64,000 nucleotides of DNA, from positions 14,310,381 to 14,374,380 of the forward strand of contig CM057136.1 in the NCBI GenBank assembly GCA_029964075.1, in the 5' to 3' direction. Position 1 is the stretch's first letter, and every line of letters starts with the position of its first letter. This DNA is from Patiria pectinifera (lineage: Eukaryota > Echinodermata > Asteroidea > Valvatida > Asterinidae). Below are positions 63,703 to 64,000 of the stretch, piece by piece. Made by a program: the position numbers and the translations under genes. Below the pieces are notes generated by a model. The model searched no databases. It had not been told where the DNA came from and worked only from the letters and a program-made list of their open reading frames with translations.

Positions 63703-64000
63703 ATGTCCAGATTTATCCTGTCTTGTGGTTTGCATGCCTTAGAGAAGAGTCAAGATTCTTTAATTCTTTGTTCCTGCGGTCAGACAGAGGCCACACTGTG
63801 CCTTAGCCATGAACCTGAGCCGGGCAAGGTCTGAAATATTTCTTCCCTAATTCCTTGACGTCTTTTGCGGTTTTCCAAACTCTGTAACCTCCGGGTTTGT
63901 TTATATTTCAGAGTTAATGGGTTGTTGAGAGGCCGGGCTTGAAATAAAGTGGCAGCCATATTGGATTTCATGCTAACCATGACCTCTGAATTGAAAATTG

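Larger units (their letters stand above)
56981..64000 (+). other. Intron 5 of the RASGEF1-like gene, incomplete
   Basis: It starts gtgagt and runs past the window end (more than 7.0 kb). It includes GCTTA-rich elements, a second copy of the dispersed repeat, a T7G10 junction at 60635-60651 and a recent tandem duplication at 63431. No further RASGEF1 exon is recognised. Confidence 0.6.

Noticed and set aside
63497-63742. 81-codon ORF with an internal repeat
   Set aside because: The repeat comes from the recent non-coding tandem duplication; the frame has no other support.
56981-64000. Search for the next RASGEF1 exon (RTYIFTFLLSS-like)
   Set aside because: No matching open stretch with an acceptor was found by eye; it is probably beyond the window.
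1-64000. CRISPR array, bacterial operon or phage system
   Set aside because: The window has introns, SINE/MITE repeats and no dense coding; the only regular array is an 11-bp minisatellite without spacers.

Overview
This is eukaryotic nuclear DNA, about 60% AT, with long introns, GT-AG splice sites and many short dispersed repeats. The repeats point to a marine deuterostome, most likely an echinoderm. There are frequent TACATGTA stretches, GCTTAGCA-rich elements that begin GGGCCCAATTTxATGG, a CAGTGGCGTA-type MITE, and a tRNA-derived SINE with an AAAT tail. The species assignment is an inference.

The main content is the 5' part of one plus-strand gene of the RASGEF1 family (RASGEF1A/B/C, exchange factors for Rap/Ras small GTPases). 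Five coding exons can be placed: 2601-2681, 7858-7908, 15861-15917, 28419-28547 and 56891-56980. Every one begins and ends in phase 0, and together they give 136 codons. Exon 4 carries a PQT-x4-AMF motif that matches the start of vertebrate RASGEF1B with identical spacing. Exon 5 opens the RasGEF N-terminal (REM) domain. The rest of that domain and the catalytic CDC25-homology domain are not in the window. An alternative first coding exon lies at 33438-33554, also ends in phase 0, and would splice directly to exon 5. The gene therefore probably makes at least two N-termini from separate promoters.

Upstream (1-2600) there are two small exons of an unidentified coiled-coil-like protein (1018-1052 and 1322-1409), a 198-bp MITE (620-817), and a compact promoter. 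The promoter has six CCAATCA boxes on one strand in three pairs spaced 30-33 bp, three AP-1-like TGASTCA sites and a TATA box, all just before RASGEF1 exon 1.

Intron 1 (5.2 kb) contains an 11-bp minisatellite. Intron 2 (8.0 kb) hosts an apparently intronless ORF for a 245-residue type II membrane protein (13178-13915), which I do not recognise. Intron 3 (12.5 kb) and intron 4 (28.3 kb) contain MITEs, a tRNA-like relic, a 213-bp tandem duplication, a diverged ~1.3-kb tandem duplication and a SINE. Intron 5 continues past the end of the window and holds a second copy of a dispersed repeat and a recent ~136-bp tandem duplication with an internal hairpin. Most other open frames look like chance.
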